IMG/VR virus record: IMGVR_UViG_3300014060_000015
Location: 1-24,565 of that record
From: a virus
Strand: one strand, 5' to 3'
Length of the DNA: 24,565 nt
Shown: positions 20,064 to 24,565 of the stretch, in pieces
Position numbering within the stretch: position 1 is the stretch's first letter
How the letters are laid out: every line of letters begins with the position of its first letter
Program-made: the position numbers and the translations under genes
Notes under the pieces: model-generated
The model's input: only the letters and a program-made list of their open reading frames with translations
Told to the model about the DNA's origin: nothing
Databases searched by the model: none

Positions 20064-20383
20064 TTTTCACTTTTAACTTTTCACTTTTCACTTTTCACTT
20101 TTAACTTTTAACTTTTCACTCTTCACTTTTCACTTTTCACTCTTCACTTTTCACTTTTAACTTTTAACTTTTCACTCTTCACTTTTCACTTTTCACTCTT
20201 CACTTTTCACTTTTCACTCTTCACTTTTCACTCTTCACTTTTCACTCTTCACTTTTCACTTTTCACTTTTCACTCTTCACTTTTCACTTTTCACTTTTCA
20301 CTTTTCACTTTTCACTTTTCACTCTTCACTTTTCACTCTTCACTTTTCACTTTTCACTTTTCACTCTTCACTCTTCACTTTTC
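20064..20383. repeat. Long degenerate heptamer array (TTTTCAC/TTTTAAC/TCTTCAC)
   Basis: About 45 heptamers in three variants fill the gap between the ATPase gene and the 52-aa gene; the ATPase stop lies within its edge. On the transcribed minus strand it reads GTGAAAA/GTTAAAA/GTGAAGA, a purine-rich unstructured RNA. The same family occurs at 12501-12583, and a short piece lies at 21584-21600. The plus-strand frame at 19893-20111 is just translated repeat. Confidence 0.95.
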
Positions 20384-20995
20384 TCCCCAATACTTTTCCG
20401 CTCCTTCATCCCAAATAGTGTATATACCCCCGTTGGGACCTATGTATCTGCCCTTGCTTATGGCTCTGTAGCCTTCAACCCATATCTTTAATGTGGCGTC
20501 AAACATTACTTTTTTAGCTATCCTACCGGCGGGGTTTCTCCCTTCAGCATGGCTTACAAATATGATTAGCTTATTGCCGTGCGCCTCTTTTAGTTTTTTG
20601 TAAGTGGCCCAGTTAATGTCGCTATATTGAAGGCTATCTATTACCACCACTTTTGGCGCTTTTTTACGGCTCAGCCTTTCATTAATATCGTTAATGTCTT
20701 CTCGCTCAACCAATAATACTCGCCTTGCCACCTCTTCCATGCCTATGCGTATGAATGCATTTTGCATGGTATGTGCACTGGATTCTTCTAGGCTCACATA
20801 GGCCACCTTACCAAAGCTGGCAAGATATTTAATGAGCTGAAGAACAAAACTTGTCTTACCATTGCCGCTATTGCCCCATACAATCCACACGCCTGAGCGC
20901 TCGGGCTTATCAAAAGCCTGAAACCACTCCTGATCAAATTCGTAAAGTTTGTATTTCTTATTAATTAACTCACTCACTGATAGTGCCCTCCCCAT
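20375..20995 (-). CDS. RecA/AAA-like P-loop ATPase
   Basis: This 206-aa protein has a clear Walker A, GNSGNGKT (41-48), and Walker B, VVVIDS (116-121), and an LIIFVSHAEG strand after it. It has the compact RecA-like core of AAA_25/DnaB-type phage ATPases. It probably assists replication or transposition, perhaps by handling strands or loading the host helicase. It begins 3 nt after the upstream GemA-like stop. Its stop is inside the heptamer array. Confidence 0.8.
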   Translation of the reverse strand: MGRALSVSELINKKYKLYEFDQEWFQAFDKPERSGVWIVWGNSGNGKTSFVLQLIKYLASFGKVAYVSLEESSAHTMQNAFIRIGMEEVARRVLLVEREDINDINERLSRKKAPKVVVIDSLQYSDINWATYKKLKEAHGNKLIIFVSHAEGRNPAGRIAKKVMFDATLKIWVEGYRAISKGRYIGPNGGIYTIWDEGAEKYWGEK

Positions 20996-20998
20996 ATA

Positions 20999-21580
20999 TT
21001 AGTTATTTGATGCATTATTATACTTGAACTCAAATTTTGTCTTTGATTTAATACTTCTCAGCTTCCTCTCAAGTACTGCCAACTCGGTAAGATTATGCTC
21101 GTATAGCATTTTGCCTGATATTTTTGGGCTCATCAAATAGTTATTCACAGCCTCCCAATTGTTGGGGCTGTATATTCCCATTTCATCCAATAGCTTTAGT
21201 ATTTTCGACCTGGCTTGGCGAAGCGCTAATGGAGCATCATTTTGTTTGCTTGTATAACTGCTAAATCGTGCTATCAACTCATCGAGCTGAACCTCGTTCA
21301 GTTCCTTAGTGCTGGTTACTCCGTATGGTTCCAGTATGGCTCCTCTATAGGTGTCCACTCCCTGCTTAATCCATATGGCGCGAAGCCGCCTTATTTTTTC
21401 ACTCTTACTATTGCTCATCTCTATTACTATTTTAACGTCAACTCCTTTATCTAACATTTTAAAAAACAATTTCTCGGCTATGGCACCGATAAATCCTCCT
21501 ACCGCTTTGCCATTTTTTACCACCACCATTTTTCTTTGTGTGGGGTTATAGGTGTACTGAACTTCAACTGTTGTTTTCAT
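20999..21580 (-). CDS. GemA-like (DUF1018-type) early protein
   Basis: In this 193-aa protein residues about 58-110 (SEKIRRLRAIWIKQGVD, YRGAILEPYGV, STKELNEVQLDELIARF) follow the GemA/gp16 pattern, where two short helices lead to a Y-R segment and then a helix ending in I/L. In Mu, GemA alters host gene expression and DNA supercoiling. The N-terminal 50 residues (beta-rich, KMVVVKNGKAVGGFIG) are an extra piece not usual in GemA. The C-terminal part (NNWEAVNNYLMSPKISG) is helical. The assignment is moderate. Confidence 0.5.
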   Translation of the reverse strand: MKTTVEVQYTYNPTQRKMVVVKNGKAVGGFIGAIAEKLFFKMLDKGVDVKIVIEMSNSKSEKIRRLRAIWIKQGVDTYRGAILEPYGVTSTKELNEVQLDELIARFSSYTSKQNDAPLALRQARSKILKLLDEMGIYSPNNWEAVNNYLMSPKISGKMLYEHNLTELAVLERKLRSIKSKTKFEFKYNNASNN

Positions 21581-21597
21581 ATCTTTTCACTTTTAAC

Positions 21598-22530
21598 TTA
21601 CCTAATTCCTAATACCAATTTAATAAATTCCTCAGTCAATGGCTCACCGGTTCTGTCGGCCTCCCTGAGTGCTGGCACCAGCACATCGTGCAGCTCGCCA
21701 TAGTTTTCACAATTCTCTTTTAAAAAGCGTTGCAATGGCTTTTCATAGTCGTTTAAAAATATTTTAAAGTTTCTATCTATTATAGGTAATTGGCGGATGC
21801 CGAATTTAATTCGGCGATATAATTGCGGTATCCCTTCTTTATTTCTTTTTCTAAGCTTGTCAATGTTTCTGGTCAACTGATCAGTTCCGCCCAAAACTAT
21901 ACCGCATACCCCATTAAGGTGGTCGTAAAGCTCTTTCATGGAGCAAAGCATACTCTGCTTCATGTATTCTGACTCATCGAAATATATGAGTGGCTTCATC
22001 CCCTTAAGCTTCATATTTTTAAGGTGGTTTACAATTACTCCTATGCGGCCTGATTTACTTTTTACCTGAGTCTTAATTTTCAAAACGGCCAACAGCTTAT
22101 TAAGCATGTCGTTAATAAAATCTTGGCTTCCTACGGTTACCATGAAAAAATCCATTGGATAGTTTTGGCCAAATAGCCTAGCCGTATAGGTCTTCCCACA
22201 GCCCATTTCTCCTATTATAACATTGGTATAGCCATATTCTTTGGCATCCTCAAGGGTGGTAAGTATTCTCGTGCTTTGGTCGGTATGGCGTGGAGCCCAG
22301 TAATTTTTTTGAAGCTGAAAGTTACAGAAAGAGGCTATTTGCTCGTAGTATTTATTTTGTATCTCAACCTCTTTGCCTCTTACCTTTATGGTGGTGGCAC
22401 CACTTCGCATTATGCTTATGTAGCTTGAGCTTATACCAGTTTTAGCCGCTACTTTATTGGCGCTCACCTGGTGAAGCTCCATGAATTGCTCTAGGGCTTC
22501 CATTACGGCTATTTTAGTTTCGTTTTTCAT
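21598..22530 (-). CDS. MuB-like transposition ATPase
   Basis: This is a 310-aa protein with an N-terminal helix-turn-helix (about 20-45, SANKVAAKTGISSSYISIMR) and an AAA+ ATPase core with Walker A GEMGCGKT (107-114) and Walker B LIYFDE (181-186). A later GIVLGGTD sits where a sensor-like residue is expected. MuB coats target DNA and delivers it to the transposase. It follows the MuA-like gene by 21 bp on the same strand, the standard order. A short heptamer piece separates it from the next gene. Confidence 0.92.
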   Translation of the reverse strand: MKNETKIAVMEALEQFMELHQVSANKVAAKTGISSSYISIMRSGATTIKVRGKEVEIQNKYYEQIASFCNFQLQKNYWAPRHTDQSTRILTTLEDAKEYGYTNVIIGEMGCGKTYTARLFGQNYPMDFFMVTVGSQDFINDMLNKLLAVLKIKTQVKSKSGRIGVIVNHLKNMKLKGMKPLIYFDESEYMKQSMLCSMKELYDHLNGVCGIVLGGTDQLTRNIDKLRKRNKEGIPQLYRRIKFGIRQLPIIDRNFKIFLNDYEKPLQRFLKENCENYGELHDVLVPALREADRTGEPLTEEFIKLVLGIR

Positions 22531-22551
22531 CTTTAAATGGGGTTTTGGGGG

Positions 22552-24564
22552 TTAAAAATATTTGTTTACATCTAATTTCTTTTTAAGGTATTCACGCTCT
22601 GGGTCTATCTTGCTCTTCTTTTTTGAAAATATGGTCACAGTTTCTAATTCGGAGTTCAACTGTCTGCCGGCTGCCGCAAGTCTATTGGCACTCTTACAAT
22701 CTTTATGCTGGCCGTGGCTATCCACCAAAAGTAGTTTGGCTAATGTATCATTGAGCTGTGGGTTCCCGTTGAAAAGGGTATCTACCACCCGATAATCTGC
22801 ACTTATACTTTCTGTAATTTGGTCGCGCACTTCTTTGTTATAATTTCTTATTAGCTGAAGCTGGTGGCTATCCTCTTCTGTGCGCTCACGCAAAGCCATG
22901 GGCTGTACATATCTTTCCTCAAGCAAAATTCTATGGCTTCCGTCGGTACTTACTGCCAATGCCTGGCTTTTATTATCTGGATCATATTTAATAACCCAGT
23001 CGGTGGTCGAAAGTTGGCGTAATCGAGGGTCGTAACTATCGTATTCGTATTTTTGGCCTTCAATTTTTACCACCAATCCCGACGCACTTAAGCGATTGGT
23101 ATATCCTGTGCTTTCGCCAAGCATCATTAAATATTCCTCGTCGGTTATTAGCTTTTTATCTTCATTAGGCATCTCCTGGTATAGGCTCAAGTACTTCTCA
23201 ATGGTGAGGGCTCTTTCCATCTCCATTATTTTCTCAAGTTGCATTCTGCAGCCTGCCTCATCGGGAAATGAATGCCGTATTTTATTAAGCATCTCTGTAT
23301 TTGGTTGGTTTTTAGATCCTGAAGCAACTCCAAAGCCGCTCCAATTGTTCATCATCTGGCAATATTTCTTATTTAATCTTAGAAAATAGGGCTCTATTAC
23401 TTTACTTTTTGCATTATGCACTCGCGCCGGAGTGTAGTATTCTGATATCGCCTCATAAGTGCTCTTCAATTTTTTACCACCATATTTATCGGTCTGCAGT
23501 TGCAATACTTTGTGGCGCTGGCCAAATAGCTCACGGGTGTGGTTTATGGCGTTGCGCATGGCCGCTTTTATTAGATCTGGCGTTTCGTGTGTGCCTATGG
23601 CGTAGCCTACTGGGTATTTACAGCAGGGATCTAAAATCACCACTATTGTTAATCTATTGTGGTAGGTAGTGGTCGAATAACCTGCTTTGTTTATATCGGT
23701 TTTTTGATAGAGCAATTCCGCGTCCCATCCGTCGGCGGTCCAGTAATATAATGGGTATGATGGGGCCGAGCGTTTTACGAGCATGGCTCTGTTGTTTTCA
23801 AATGAGGTCACTCCATGCCGTCCGGTATGGGTTTCCATTTCCCATTTGGTGCGGTAGTTGCCAACCGTTGAGGCGGTAACTAATGGCCATTCCACGCTTT
23901 CTGCTATGATATTATATACCGATCGTATTTGCTCATTATCGAGGTTCTGATGTTTACGTAGGAGTTGGCGCATTACCGCTTCCTGCTCTTTGCCTTTTAT
24001 TTTGGTAGGGTTGGAGTTCATCCATTTGCCGCTGATAAGGGCTGCGTATCCCAATGCTTTATATTCATCAGCTTTGCGGTGCAAGCGGCGGTAGTTCTCT
24101 GGCAGGGTATGCCCTATTTCCACCTTTACGCATAAGCATTGATCGGCGGTATCTTGCCATATTCCAAGTGTGCTTCCACCTAATGCTTTGCGGAGTCTAG
24201 TACGCTCATTCACCAGGTGAATTACAGCGTTAAGCACCTCGGCGTTGGCCACGTACTCTTGCTGCTTCTCACTGGTCAAGTACCTGCCGTCAGGAAGTTG
24301 ATAGCTGGCATAAAATTCCACGGCCTCCAGATCAGTTTTTATTTGATTTCTGAATTTTGTTGAATTAGCATCCTTCAAACTTGGAAAAGTTTGAAGGATA
24401 GCCTCTTTTCTATCGCTCTTTTTAATGCTCTCTATAGTTATCAGAGCCTTTGTTTCTCTACAACCCCTTCTTACAACCAGCAGGTGACCACGTCAGTTCG
24501 TCTAATAACCTTCCTTCAATACCCAATTATTAAAATACGGACTGGCTAAAGTACCTATTTTAGT
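22552..24564 (-). pseudogene. MuA-like transposase with two in-frame stops near its N-terminus; 5' end outside window
   Basis: The intact part (22552-24378, 608 aa from a TTG) carries the DDE core: D216 in YWTADGWD, D297 in LQTDKYGG and E329 in KVIEPYF. The C-terminal region is the MuB-contact type. There is no ATG start until residue 120. The same frame continues upstream as coding-like sequence (LVVRRGCRETKALITIE before the TTG; YFNNWVLKEGY further up), interrupted by TAG at 24504-24502 and TGA at 24495-24493. The upstream part looks like the N-terminal end-binding domain. Read in the +1 frame, the stop-bearing stretch gives IRRTD, so two small compensating indels would explain it. It is a pseudogene, a sequencing error or an unusual start. 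Confidence 0.75.
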
Positions 24565-24565
24565 T

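Larger units (their letters stand above)
2465..24565. mobile_element. Mu-like transposable prophage (incomplete, probably defective)
   Basis: It holds the hallmark set of a Mu-type myophage: MuA-like transposase and MuB-like ATPase at the early end, DUF3164 and GemA-like early proteins, Mu-type portal (DUF935), MuF head protein, gpG-like protein, gp36-like protein, and a capsid with a protease/scaffold. The left limit is an IS edge inside the tail-sheath gene, so the rest of the tail module is absent. The right limit runs off the window inside the transposase, so the repressor and att end are not visible. Two damaged essential genes argue against a functional phage. Confidence 0.9.

Noticed and set aside
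19893-20111. Plus-strand frame beside the heptamer array
   Set aside because: Its C-terminal part is translated repeat and it is antisense to the likely 52-aa gene.
20064-20383. Repeat array considered as a CRISPR
   Set aside because: The units are 7 bp with no spacers and vary within the unit; there are no cas genes.
24370-24399. Perfect 13-bp hairpin near the transposase TTG, considered as a terminator or operator
   Set aside because: It lies within the coding-like frame (AILQTFPSLKD) and has no T-run; it is more simply part of the gene.
1-24565. tRNA, rRNA or complete prophage attachment sites
   Set aside because: None could be recognised by eye on either strand; both prophage ends are missing from the window.

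Overview
The window looks like a low-GC Bacteroidota chromosome carrying most of a Mu-like transposable prophage. Signs of the phylum are TAnnTTTG-type promoters, the near absence of Shine-Dalgarno sites, a double-glycine peptide precursor next to a LytTR gene, and phage families typical of Bacteroidota Mu-like phages. Everything here comes from reading the sequence; no database search was run.

Bases 1-1168 are host DNA. They hold a stand-alone LytTR regulator, four LytTR-type operator repeats spaced exactly 21 bp apart, a cysteine-rich RiPP precursor with a GG leader, a hairpin, and the first 23 codons of what looks like the peptide's radical SAM maturase. That gene is cut by an intact IS3-family element (about 1169-2464). 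On the far side of the IS, the first 35 codons of a phage tail-sheath gene (DUF2586-like) are cut at the IS edge. The IS therefore sits on a junction where the rest of the maturase, the phage tail genes and one phage end are missing. An IS-mediated deletion or an assembly join could both explain this.

Bases 2465-24565 are the prophage. Its late genes lie in two divergent operons. The minus-strand operon carries protease/scaffold, capsid, small membrane proteins/holin and the tail-sheath stub. The plus-strand operon carries small terminase, GH73 endolysin, large terminase, gp36-like, portal, MuF head protein, gpG-like, tail terminator-like, spike and BppU-like genes. The early operon runs leftward from the right edge: MuA-like transposase, MuB-like ATPase, GemA-like, RecA-like ATPase, DUF3164 and a chain of small overlapping genes. 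The MuA reading frame has two in-frame stops near its N-terminus, so with the lost tail region the prophage is probably defective.

Two cargo islands sit in the phage backbone. The MuF protein carries a C-terminal HExxH metallopeptidase-like domain of the polymorphic-toxin type. A small convergent gene with its own promoter overlaps its 3' end and is a possible immunity gene. Between the late and early regions, bounded by two near-identical terminator hairpins, is a three-gene minus-strand operon: a HEPN-like protein, a 126-aa protein ending in DNYALAA (like the tmRNA/ssrA degradation tag), and a SecB-like chaperone. This order and the built-in degron fit a toxin-antitoxin-chaperone (TAC) system with a HEPN toxin. 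It is the strongest candidate for an undescribed system in the window.

Two arrays of the same heptamer family (TTTTAAC/TTTTCAC) lie in the late and early operons. They would be transcribed into partly complementary RNAs.
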